From Promethearchaeota archaeon (GTDB taxonomy: Archaea; Asgardarchaeota; Lokiarchaeia; Sigyniarchaeales; SOKP01), in NCBI GenBank assembly GCA_016839745.1, contig JAEOTS010000179.1:1-41330 (forward strand): a stretch of 41,330 bases of DNA. Direction: 5' to 3'. This document shows, one piece after another, positions 16,013 through 24,832 of this stretch. A program made the position numbers and the translations under genes. The notes beneath the pieces were generated by a model. It saw nothing but the letters and a program-made list of their open reading frames with translations, was not told the origin of the DNA and made no database searches. Numbering within the stretch: position 1 is the stretch's first letter; every line of letters begins with the position of its first letter.

Positions 16013-16744
16013 ATGGCTAAAAAAAAGAAGAAGGATAAAGAAAAACCAAAAAGTAAAGTTCCTCTCGATACTTTAGATAATGTTTTGAAATTGTCTAAGA
16101 AAACCGAATCAACTCTACATGGTATGCTTAAAGGTGATACCGAAGAAAAAAGATTTGTTTCTTCAAAAGAAGAAGATACTAAAATTGCACCTAAACTTTC
16201 TTATGAATCTAAGAAAAAAATAGCAGAAGATTATATGTTGGAAGAGATTCCGCTCACAAAGAGGGATCCGGTAAAGAGGAGAACCCCTATTTCAATAACA
16301 CCAGAGAAACAGGAAACATCGGAGAAAGAAATGGCTAAAAAAGCAGCAAGTACAACCCAAACGCCTTCATTCTCTAAGAAAGATGGTATATATGTTAAAC
16401 TAGCTGATTTTTTTGAAGAAGTATTTGACAGTTATGTTGATAGATATAATCAATGGGAAAATTCGATATCTTCAATTCTTTCAATTCTTAGAAAAATGAG
16501 AAAAATAACAAAGAAAAACACAGAGGATTTAGTCTCATCAATAGGGAGTACATATGAAAGAATTCAATACAACTTGGAGCAATTTAAATTAAAAAGAGAT
16601 CAAGTCGAAAAGATTACAGATGTTGATATAGAATCTATGTCTAGTGAATTCAAAAAAGTCTTAGGGTTATTAGAATTACAAGTAAAAGAATATCAATTAA
16701 AAAAATTATCAGATGAATTTGTCCATCAACATCAAACTTTTTGA
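16013..16744 (+). CDS. Lysine-rich protein with C-terminal coiled coil
   Basis: The protein has 243 residues and is not recognised by family. Residues 1-125 are Lys/Glu/Ser/Thr rich and probably disordered, starting with a run of lysines (KKKKKDKEKPKSK). Residues about 130-240 are predicted by eye to form long helices with heptad-like spacing (SISSILSILRKMRKI, YERIQYNLEQFKLKRDQVEKI, FKKVLGLLELQVKEY). Charge and shape suit binding to a filament, membrane or nucleic acid. It lies 48 bases upstream of the actin-like gene on the same strand, so it is a candidate partner of that protein. Confidence 0.6.
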   Translation: MAKKKKKDKEKPKSKVPLDTLDNVLKLSKKTESTLHGMLKGDTEEKRFVSSKEEDTKIAPKLSYESKKKIAEDYMLEEIPLTKRDPVKRRTPISITPEKQETSEKEMAKKAASTTQTPSFSKKDGIYVKLADFFEEVFDSYVDRYNQWENSISSILSILRKMRKITKKNTEDLVSSIGSTYERIQYNLEQFKLKRDQVEKITDVDIESMSSEFKKVLGLLELQVKEYQLKKLSDEFVHQHQTF

Positions 16745-16792
16745 TAGTGGTTTCGTTTAATAAATCTTGATATTAACAATTTAAATAAAATT

Positions 16793-17989
16793 ATGTCAAA
16801 TAAGGATAAGAATCAATTACTTCCATTAATTCTAGACGTTGGTAGTGATAATTTCAGACTAGGATGGGCTGGAGGAGATTATCCCGATCTTATTGCTCCA
16901 AGCGTCTATGTTGATATCAATGATTATTTATTCAGTTCTAATATAATTGCATCTGACACGATAGATGGTCTAGAAGATATATTTTTAGATACAAATAATC
17001 AAACTCATTTAGTTGGTCACAATGCGTTAAAGTATCAAAATATTTTAAAAGTTCGTGAGTTTAGTAAAGAGAGTAATTATAATATTCTTTTAAAATTTTT
17101 TTATCACTATTATCACCACTTAAATATTAAAGAGGATTTCCAATTTAAGCAACCAATTATAATTATCACTCCATTCTATAAATCAGAGTTAGAAAAAACA
17201 AAATTTCAAGAAATATTCTTTAATTCTTTAAATTTTCCTTATCTCCTTTTTTTACCAGAAACCCAGGCTATTTTATCAACGTTACAAAAATCCAGCGGGG
17301 TAATCGTTAATATTGGAGAGTCTTACACCTATATATCAACAATTTTTCACGGTTTTACCAACATAATGGCTAGAGACATGTTTCCAATAACAGGATCCGA
17401 TATAACTAAGTATTTTTTAAACTTAATTTTAAGCAAAATTAGTGCAACTAAAAATATTTACCTTGATAAAGCAATAGCAAAAGAGATCAAAGAAAAAATT
17501 TCTTTATGTGTACTTGATCCTAATGGAGAAAAAAAGAGAGTAAAGGAAGGCTTAACAAAATATGATCGGGTAGTCGATCTGCCAGACGGTAGTAAATTAA
17601 ATCTAAATTCAGAACGGTTTTTATTGTCTGAGCCTTTATTTGACCCGAAAATTATTCATGTAGATTACATGAGTATAGCTGAAGCAATATCAAAAGCAGT
17701 AAAATCATGGGATAGAGAAAATTGGGAAGAACTTCTGGCAAATGTTGTTCTTTCGGGGGGAAGCAGCCTTATATCTGGTTTGAGTGAAAGATTAGAAGTA
17801 GAACTACAAAAACATTTTTCAGAAAAACTAAAAAACAAAATCAAAGTAGTAGCGGCATCAGGTAGAGAAAATATGAGCTGGATTGGAGCCTCAGTGTTAT
17901 ATTCAAAAGACCAATTAAAAAAAGGCTGGATAAGCAATCCCAATCTGAACGAGCCTGATCAGCAACAAGAAGATCAATCAACATCTTAA
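16793..17989 (+). CDS. Divergent actin-family (actin/Arp-like) protein
   Basis: The protein has 398 residues, close to actin length (375). The actin nucleotide-binding elements appear in order. Phosphate-1 loop DVGSDNFRLGWAGGDYPD (from residue 13) compares with DNGSGMVKAGFAGDDAPR. LPETQAILSTL corresponds to the actin AIQAVLSL segment and keeps the catalytic-site Gln. Phosphate-2 loop VNIGESYT (N173) compares with MDSGDGVT. The adenosine motif is VVLSGGSSLISGLSERL. The C-terminus ENMSWIGASVLYS...WIS matches actin SVWIGGSILAS...WIS. It differs from the highly conserved Asgard 'lokiactins', so it is better described as an actin-related protein. The Asp-to-Asn change in phosphate loop 2 may weaken Mg binding or hydrolysis. 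Confidence 0.85.
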   Translation: MSNKDKNQLLPLILDVGSDNFRLGWAGGDYPDLIAPSVYVDINDYLFSSNIIASDTIDGLEDIFLDTNNQTHLVGHNALKYQNILKVREFSKESNYNILLKFFYHYYHHLNIKEDFQFKQPIIIITPFYKSELEKTKFQEIFFNSLNFPYLLFLPETQAILSTLQKSSGVIVNIGESYTYISTIFHGFTNIMARDMFPITGSDITKYFLNLILSKISATKNIYLDKAIAKEIKEKISLCVLDPNGEKKRVKEGLTKYDRVVDLPDGSKLNLNSERFLLSEPLFDPKIIHVDYMSIAEAISKAVKSWDRENWEELLANVVLSGGSSLISGLSERLEVELQKHFSEKLKNKIKVVAASGRENMSWIGASVLYSKDQLKKGWISNPNLNEPDQQQEDQSTS

Positions 17990-18020
17990 TGAAAAATAAT
18001 AATTAGTTTTGGTAGATTGA

Positions 18021-20609
18021 ATGGTTATTAACTTAAAAACAAAAAACGATTTTTTAGTAGAATTTCAGCAAAAAATCATACAAGGAAGAAAGTTGTTACA
18101 TTCAGCAAATCATCTCTGGGCTGATCGTTTACTAACTGATTTATATTTTGAAATCGAAAAAACAGAATGGCTCAATATCCAAAAAAAACACCAACTAATT
18201 ATGATTATATCAAATTCATGGTGGATATATATTAATTCTTTGATTCACAGAACTGAAGAAGGAATTGATATTGATTTCATAAGATATATTGATGGTTACA
18301 AACGTTTCTTTTCGTTCTTATCCAAATTAGATGATTTTTATATGTTAAATAACTTCGCAACTACCCTATTGAAATCGTTTATTAAAATGGATTCTCTATC
18401 TCAAACGGGTATTACGAAATTCATTAATTCTTTCTGTGTTAAAGTAAAGGAAAGGGGGGAATACATCAAGCTTATTGAATTACAAATGGTTTTGATGTAT
18501 TTAAGAAAATCCGTTATCCCACAAGAATTTTTTCACCTAAGTATGGAAGTGTTAGGTAGAACAATATATAAGTTAGACCCGAGTAAACGAGCGTTATTTC
18601 TTTATGTATTTATCGAAAATGTTAATAATCATTATCAGCTTATAGAGAATTCCGAGGATTTCGTTAAAGAAATGAATAAGATATTAGTAAATCGAATCCC
18701 TGGATATTTAAAGAATGAATTTAGTAATATTGGGAAAATCACGATTAACGAAAGAAATTTTAGCACAATTGTAGGAGAGTTAGAGGAACTCATTTATTAC
18801 ATGAACAACATTGGAGAATATGCTTGGATTATAATTTTAATTAAAAATTTATATTCTAAAATTCATGCTTATCAATCCTATGGGGATGCTGTTACTTATA
18901 TTAGGAAATTTATAGATTTCGCGATAACTAGGAATAGATTTGAAATAGCTTTTGATATCTATGATTTTTTAGAAGACTTATTTTTGTATCAAACTGATCT
19001 TGGATATGATAACATTTTAATCGAATTATGGGTTGAGGCTTGTAAGAAATTCGTAGAAATGAAGGAAAAGAAATATCTTTTGCAATCTCTGGAGAAGTTA
19101 AACACTCATTTAAAAATTCCTCAAACTAACGCGCAAATATATCATTTCTTTTATACTTGTAATTTCTTATGGCAATTTAAGTCACTATTCTTCTCGTTAG
19201 AGCAAAAAGATTTCTGGAGAATGATGTTTTATCGTGCCATATATGAGGAAAAAGATTACGATTTAGCTCAAAAAATATTACCTTACTTGGATAAGAATTT
19301 GGTAGTGTTGATTAACAACCCATTATTGTTACATAACAACACCAAAGATCTTGTAAGAGATATCTATTCATTTGGAGAAGATGATGATATCTTCGCAGGA
19401 TTTGAGGAGGGCTTTGTAATAAAGCAAATGGTATTTAGAATAAACACTGAAGGGCTAATATCTGTTCGAATGATATCTCACGAAAATAAAATAGTCGAAG
19501 GAAAAATTCATGATGAATATTGGAACGATGCTCAAATAATCGATTTATATAATGATATCTTCTCAGATAGTCTTGTAAAAACCTATAATTTTACGGTTAA
19601 CGAATTTGGCAGATTGTTGTATATTTTTCTCCCTAAAAAAATACGAACATTTCTAAAACAGTTTGAAATAAAATCTTTAAACACCATCCCTGAAGTTTAT
19701 TTTATATTAGACGAAATGACAATTCCCTTTGAATTAATTTATGACAATAATTTTTTCTTATTAAAGTACTCCATTGGTTATATAATTGGAGAGCCTCCAC
19801 TAGGGGGTATCACATTTGGCTACGAACCTGAAGAACAGAAGGATAAGTTAGAGATACAAAATAAATATAATGTTTTGATAATAGAATGCACGAATAGTTC
19901 AGAGCCTATTAGATGGAACGAAGAAATTAAAGCTAAAGAACTTATTTTCCCTTTCGAGGCGGGAATCAATGAGTTTAACTACATAACCGAGTTTTTCAAT
20001 AATCGTGAAGAAGTAGAACAAATTACTATACTAGTGGGTCCTGATTCTTCTCGAGATAATATTTTATCACACATAAAAAGTGGGTCAAACCATATCATCC
20101 ATTTTGTCGGAAATATCTTTTATTCTAAATGGAATCCCCGGGATAGCTTTTTTCTAACGAATGACAACGAGATTATCACTTTTAATGATGTTAACAATTC
20201 AATTCAATCAAATCAATCAGGTTTACGCCCTTTCCTATTTTTTAATTCTCAAATTTACGATACTCAAGGACAGAAGCTAAAAAATGTATTAAGAACTTTT
20301 GGAGAAATTGTAGAAAATTTCGATTACGAAAGAATTATCGGTATTATGTCCAGAAATTATCCTATTTTTGATAATGAAACTAATGAAATAATAGCGAATT
20401 TTTACAGTAATTTGTTTAACCAACATAGTCAAGGGATTTCTCTACTGAAAGCTCGCCAAGCATGTATGGCAAATAAAATGACCAAACTTGTAGAACAAAA
20501 ATTTAAAGATTTGTCTGCTGAAGAGGGTACCAAAAGCATTGATTTAGAAAGCTCGGTGGCAATATCTAGTTTTATTTTATATGGAAAGCCTTGGCGAAAA
20601 TTAAGTTAA
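18021..20609 (+). CDS. Helical-repeat protein with CHAT-like domain lacking the catalytic His/Cys
   Basis: The protein has 862 residues. Residues about 1-440 are almost all helical, with repeated amphipathic segments, probably TPR-like. Residues about 560-862 follow the CHAT (caspase-like) layout: VYFILDEMTIPFELIYD, a blade with NVLIIECTNSSE, HIIHFVGN (691-698), SFFLTNDNEIITFNDV, RPFLFFNSQIYD (736-747), then NYPIFDNETNEIIANFYSNLF and SSFILYGKPWRKLS. In active CHAT proteases the two signatures read HxxxHG and SAC(E/Q). Here the catalytic His position is N698 and the Cys position is Q744. It is therefore probably a non-proteolytic scaffold. It starts 31 bases after the actin-like gene. Confidence 0.65.
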   Translation: MVINLKTKNDFLVEFQQKIIQGRKLLHSANHLWADRLLTDLYFEIEKTEWLNIQKKHQLIMIISNSWWIYINSLIHRTEEGIDIDFIRYIDGYKRFFSFLSKLDDFYMLNNFATTLLKSFIKMDSLSQTGITKFINSFCVKVKERGEYIKLIELQMVLMYLRKSVIPQEFFHLSMEVLGRTIYKLDPSKRALFLYVFIENVNNHYQLIENSEDFVKEMNKILVNRIPGYLKNEFSNIGKITINERNFSTIVGELEELIYYMNNIGEYAWIIILIKNLYSKIHAYQSYGDAVTYIRKFIDFAITRNRFEIAFDIYDFLEDLFLYQTDLGYDNILIELWVEACKKFVEMKEKKYLLQSLEKLNTHLKIPQTNAQIYHFFYTCNFLWQFKSLFFSLEQKDFWRMMFYRAIYEEKDYDLAQKILPYLDKNLVVLINNPLLLHNNTKDLVRDIYSFGEDDDIFAGFEEGFVIKQMVFRINTEGLISVRMISHENKIVEGKIHDEYWNDAQIIDLYNDIFSDSLVKTYNFTVNEFGRLLYIFLPKKIRTFLKQFEIKSLNTIPEVYFILDEMTIPFELIYDNNFFLLKYSIGYIIGEPPLGGITFGYEPEEQKDKLEIQNKYNVLIIECTNSSEPIRWNEEIKAKELIFPFEAGINEFNYITEFFNNREEVEQITILVGPDSSRDNILSHIKSGSNHIIHFVGNIFYSKWNPRDSFFLTNDNEIITFNDVNNSIQSNQSGLRPFLFFNSQIYDTQGQKLKNVLRTFGEIVENFDYERIIGIMSRNYPIFDNETNEIIANFYSNLFNQHSQGISLLKARQACMANKMTKLVEQKFKDLSAEEGTKSIDLESSVAISSFILYGKPWRKLS

Positions 20610-20668
20610 AGTATTATCTTAAATTAATTATATTTAAATTTCAAATTAAGAAACTAAAATGATTAGAT

Positions 20669-21208
20669 TTGTCTGACAGAATTATAGAATTAAGAACCGA
20701 AAATTCAAGGTTAAAGAAGGAAGTTCAAAATCTAGAGAACAAAATTTTATCTTTAGTAGGGATGATAAGTTTGAAGTCTTCGGGAGGACATGAAGGTAAA
20801 AATGTACTGAATGAGCAATTAATTAACCTAATTATTTCAACAAATCGACAGTTAAACATTGTATCACCTAAGATTGATAGATTTTATGCTAACGAGATTA
20901 AGAAGTTAACACAAAAGGGAATTCCCATTTTAATAATTACTAATGATAGAGGAGGCATTCCAAAAGACTTCCAAGAGATTTATGACGATTTAAAAGCGAC
21001 AACGGGAATTAATATTATAAATAATCCCAATGTTAGATATTTATTAGTGTTCAATTCGGAGGAAGCCTTATACTCAGGAGGAGCATTAGTTAAAGAAGAG
21101 TTAGAAAAATCAATTCTGATTGTCACATCAATTAGAGAAGCTGCAAAACTTAGAAAAATAGCAGAGATTTTTAGTTTGATGCTTCCTTCGTTTATGAGGG
21201 GGAAATAA
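20669..21208 (+). CDS. Coiled-coil protein with degenerate PLD-like domain
   Basis: The protein has 179 residues and starts with TTG, because the next ATG would remove the coiled coil. Residues 1-32 form a coiled coil (RIIELRTENSRLKKEVQNL). Residues about 45-175 resemble one half of a phospholipase D fold: LNEQLINLIISTNRQLNIVSP, then FYANEIKKLTQKGIPILIIT, then NPNVRYLLVFNSEEALYSGG. In active PLDs the last segment carries HxK(x4)D; here it reads NVRYLLVFN, so the His and Lys are not conserved. It is likely to bind and not to cut, or to act as a sensor. It follows the CHAT-like gene by 59 bases. Confidence 0.5.
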   Translation: MSDRIIELRTENSRLKKEVQNLENKILSLVGMISLKSSGGHEGKNVLNEQLINLIISTNRQLNIVSPKIDRFYANEIKKLTQKGIPILIITNDRGGIPKDFQEIYDDLKATTGINIINNPNVRYLLVFNSEEALYSGGALVKEELEKSILIVTSIREAAKLRKIAEIFSLMLPSFMRGK

Positions 21209-21287
21209 TTAATCGATTTTTTGCATTATTATTAAGAACAACTATATTTACTTAAGTTAGTAGAAACGAGTCAAAGAGCACATTTAG

Positions 21288-23444
21288 ATGGCAGAAACAA
21301 TTGATTCTAAACAAATATCCAAATTATTTGGTTTAGGTTCAGAAATTTATAGTAAGGCTGCGAAGTTTCTAACACAACAAGGAAGTTCGAAGAATATAGA
21401 ATTTAAAAAAAAATACTATTTATGGGAATCAGTTTTTAAAAATATATATGGTAAAGAAATCAATGATGCCCTTTTTCTTAAACATTCTTACTTCGCTTCA
21501 ATTCTTAAGACACTTATACTAGTTAAAGCTAGTTCTCTAAAAGAAGTAAGCCTTATTGAAAAAGTTGATTTACCAGAATTAGCTTTTTTTTTCTGCCCTG
21601 ATTTAGAGCGTGATGTAATTAACGAAATTCAGAGGGTACTAAAAAATTCTCGCTTTTCTCCTCAAGATGTCTTTCAAGAATTATACCAACAATTTTTTCT
21701 TGTAATTACAAGACATAAAATAGGAGAATTTTACACTCCGTCGAATCTTGTTAAAGAAATGATTAATGCTACATATAAAGTCGGAATGAAAACCTTAGAT
21801 CCTTCTTGTGGTTCTGGGATTTTTTTAATAGAGCTCATTATTAAAATCTTAAAATCCAATGTTAAAAAATCATCAAAGTTTGAAGCGATTGAAAGGATTT
21901 TTGGATTTGATATCAATCCGTTGGCAACACTAACGGCGAAAATAAATATTTTATTATTACTTATTGAAGATTACGAGGTAGAGATAGGCAAATTCCCTAA
22001 AATCAATATTTTTTTAGTTGACGCTCTTTTTCCTAAGCAATACGAAAACAATTTAGGAATAACTTTATCAGAACTTTATAATTCGTTTGATTTAATCATT
22101 GGTAACCCACCTTGGTTAACTTATAAGGATATTATTAGCAAAAAGTATCAAGTTAAAATTCGAACATTATCGGGAACTCTAGGAATTAAACCTCCAAGTC
22201 AATATATTACACACATCGAGCTAGCATCGATTTTTTTTTACGCCATACCCTTATCCTACTTAAAAGTGGGAGGAAATATCTTTTTTGTACTTACTAAAAG
22301 CGTTTTAAATGGAGATCATTGCTTCAAGTTCCGTGCGTTTTCAGTTTTCAATAGAATTGAAATATGGGATTTTCCAAATAGCAATATCTTTAATGTAGAG
22401 CACATCTGTTTAAAAGCGGAATATATAGGGAAAAACACTAAAATTCAAATTTCCAAAAAATACCCAATTAAGACTAAAATTTACGATAGCGATCTTGTTC
22501 TTCAAAAAACAACTAAATACTCTAGTTTAGAATTTGATGAAAGCGGAGCGAAGATTATTCTACCCGAAGAAGAAATAGAATTCTTAGATTCGCTCTCCCA
22601 GAGCGAGTATAAATCCAAGTTCTTTCAGGGCGCGACTTTAGTCCCCAGATCTTTAGTTTTTTTTAAAACTCAAAAGATAGAAGGGAATTATCTATATATT
22701 TCTTCTGATCCTGAAGCTATTTCACGAATTAAGAAAAAATGGAAATACACCTTTCAGAATGTAAAAATTGAAAACAAATTTCAGTTTAAGACTTTTTTAA
22801 ATAAAGATTTAATCCCCTTTTATATAAAACAATTCAAAAAGGTATTTTTACCCATTAATAGAGATTTTAAATTGGACAAAAATCATCTTCGAGAAAACCC
22901 ACATGCGTTGGAATTTTATGATAAACTCAATTTATTTTACCAGGAAAACAAAAAAGAAACGAGCGCTATTAAGACTCTTTTTTTAAATTTAAATTACTGG
23001 AATAAGTTGACTAAGCAGGTCAAAAATAAGCAGTATATTGTAGTATACAACGCAAGCGGCTCACGTTTAAAATCGGCAGTTATCGATAATGAAGAAAAAA
23101 CAATCATTATCTGTTCAGAAGATTATTACTATTCTACGGACTCACAAAACGAGGCATATTATTTATCGGGTATTTTAAACTCTCCAATCCTTTCTAAAAA
23201 TATAAAATTAATTAAATCCAGCAGGCACATACATAAAAGACCGTTCTCTTTCCCTATCCCAATGTATGATCACGAGAATGAACTTCACAGAAAAATGGCA
23301 AAAAAAAGTCAAAAATATCATTCTGTTGTACAAGATTTAGTACATAACAATCCAAAGATAACATCTGAGAAAGTAAGAACGTTTATTACTCAAAAATTAA
23401 TTAAGTTGGATAACTTAACGAAAGAAGTTGTTTTTAAGATTTAA
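21288..23444 (+). CDS. N6-adenine DNA methyltransferase (class of Eco57I/type IIG-like enzymes)
   Basis: The protein has 718 residues. The catalytic core has GEFYTPSNLVKEMI, motif I LDPSCGSGIFLIEL (near 169-182), FGFDINPLATLTAKINI (SAM-binding acidic residue) and motif IV IIGNPPWLTY (NPPW near 270). The C-terminal 300 residues probably form a target-recognition domain. The N-terminal 140 residues are helical and show no evident PD-(D/E)xK nuclease motif, and no restriction endonuclease gene is adjacent. It could be a solitary modification enzyme, or a type IIG enzyme whose nuclease I cannot see. It is the last gene of the co-directional run starting at 15570, with a 79-base gap before it. Confidence 0.8.
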   Translation: MAETIDSKQISKLFGLGSEIYSKAAKFLTQQGSSKNIEFKKKYYLWESVFKNIYGKEINDALFLKHSYFASILKTLILVKASSLKEVSLIEKVDLPELAFFFCPDLERDVINEIQRVLKNSRFSPQDVFQELYQQFFLVITRHKIGEFYTPSNLVKEMINATYKVGMKTLDPSCGSGIFLIELIIKILKSNVKKSSKFEAIERIFGFDINPLATLTAKINILLLLIEDYEVEIGKFPKINIFLVDALFPKQYENNLGITLSELYNSFDLIIGNPPWLTYKDIISKKYQVKIRTLSGTLGIKPPSQYITHIELASIFFYAIPLSYLKVGGNIFFVLTKSVLNGDHCFKFRAFSVFNRIEIWDFPNSNIFNVEHICLKAEYIGKNTKIQISKKYPIKTKIYDSDLVLQKTTKYSSLEFDESGAKIILPEEEIEFLDSLSQSEYKSKFFQGATLVPRSLVFFKTQKIEGNYLYISSDPEAISRIKKKWKYTFQNVKIENKFQFKTFLNKDLIPFYIKQFKKVFLPINRDFKLDKNHLRENPHALEFYDKLNLFYQENKKETSAIKTLFLNLNYWNKLTKQVKNKQYIVVYNASGSRLKSAVIDNEEKTIIICSEDYYYSTDSQNEAYYLSGILNSPILSKNIKLIKSSRHIHKRPFSFPIPMYDHENELHRKMAKKSQKYHSVVQDLVHNNPKITSEKVRTFITQKLIKLDNLTKEVVFKI

Positions 23445-23574
23445 TATGAATAGAAATTAAGCAATTATACTATTATTATCAATAATTTGAATTTTGCTAA
23501 AGTTTATCTTTCATAAATATATTATATAATTGAATAAGAGTGAAAAAGTAAGAACTTTTTAGTGAATATTTAAA

Positions 23575-24723
23575 TTGAATTTTACAGAATTAGGAATTAA
23601 CGATCATAACGTTAATGAGTTAAGAAGAAATAAAATTGTTAAACCCACACCTGTCCAACTAAAGGCTATTCCTTTAATTTTAAAGGGCCAAAATATTATG
23701 GCTCAAGCTAGAACGGGTAGTGGTAAAACATTAGCTTTTGTACTTCCAATAATCGAAAGCTTGAATTACACGCGTAATGAAGCTATAATTTTAGTCCCAA
23801 CTAGGGAACTAGCAACCCAAATATACGAAGTAATAAGAGATTTAGGAAATCCAAAAGTAAAGGCGCTTCCAATTTATGGTGGCGTTTCGATAAATAATCA
23901 AATAACAAAATTAGAAAATGGCATAAACATTGTTATCGGAACTCCAGGAAGAATAATCGATTTGTATAAGAGGAAAAAGCTGAGATTAAACGATATGCGA
24001 TTTGTTGTCGTTGATGAAGCTGATAGAATGTTTGACATGGGGTTTACTCCCGATGTGAAGTATATTTTAGATCAGATTCATAGCGAATACCAATTCATGC
24101 TTTTCTCTGCTACTTTTGACAACGGAATTCGAGAATTGGTGAAGAAGTATTCGAAAAATCAATTCAAATTCTTAAATTTAAGTAGAGATAACTTAACTGT
24201 TGGAAATACCAGACAGTTCTATTATATGATTGATCAATACCGTGATAAGTTTAAAACATTCCTCAAGATTCTTAGAAGAGAAAAGGCTACCCACCTTCTT
24301 GTATTCGTTAATACAAAGAAAACAGCTATGTGGTTAAGCAACAAGTTAAAATCGTTAAATAACTTCGATTACAATGTGGATCTTATCTCGGGGGATTTAT
24401 CTCAATATCAGAGAGAAAAGATTCTAAAAGCTTTTAAAGATCATCGGATAAATTTGCTCATCGCAACTGATGTAGCGGCTAGAGGATTAGACATCAATAA
24501 TATTTCTCATGTTTTTAATTACGACATTCCAAAATATCCAGAAAACTATATCCACCGTATTGGAAGGACTTCTCGTATGAATAAACTCGGAGTTGCAATA
24601 ACACTATGTGTAAAGGATGAATATGAATATTTATGCCACATTGAGGGATTGATTGATAAGGAAATTAAATTAAAAACAATATATTCCCCAGAAAGTAATA
24701 AATATCATAATCCGTTTTATTAA
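23575..24723 (+). CDS. DEAD-box RNA helicase
   Basis: The protein has 382 residues and starts with TTG; no ATG occurs before the Q motif. All core motifs are present: Q motif (KPTPVQLKAIP), Walker A ARTGSGKT, PTRELATQ, TPGR, VVDEADRMFDMGF (DEAD), LFSAT, the second RecA domain with LLVFVNTKKTA, ATDVAARGLDI, and HRIGRTSR. It is a minimal two-domain helicase without tails, the size usual in archaea. It acts in the cytoplasm on structured RNA, for example ribosome assembly or RNA decay; the specific target is unknown. It has its own 130-base upstream region. Confidence 0.95.
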   Translation: MNFTELGINDHNVNELRRNKIVKPTPVQLKAIPLILKGQNIMAQARTGSGKTLAFVLPIIESLNYTRNEAIILVPTRELATQIYEVIRDLGNPKVKALPIYGGVSINNQITKLENGINIVIGTPGRIIDLYKRKKLRLNDMRFVVVDEADRMFDMGFTPDVKYILDQIHSEYQFMLFSATFDNGIRELVKKYSKNQFKFLNLSRDNLTVGNTRQFYYMIDQYRDKFKTFLKILRREKATHLLVFVNTKKTAMWLSNKLKSLNNFDYNVDLISGDLSQYQREKILKAFKDHRINLLIATDVAARGLDINNISHVFNYDIPKYPENYIHRIGRTSRMNKLGVAITLCVKDEYEYLCHIEGLIDKEIKLKTIYSPESNKYHNPFY

Positions 24724-24832
24724 AGCTAACTGAGAAGAAAAAACTTTTTGATTTACAAAGTTTAATAAATAATTATTGTTATTAGTTTATAAAATCAAAC
24801 TGCACTTTTAATTGAAATAGAGGTCATAACCA

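Noticed and set aside
18021..21208. A CHAT/caspase-type phage defence system with PLD effector
   Set aside because: Both the CHAT dyad and the PLD HKD motif appear lost, so an active protease or nuclease effector is not supported.
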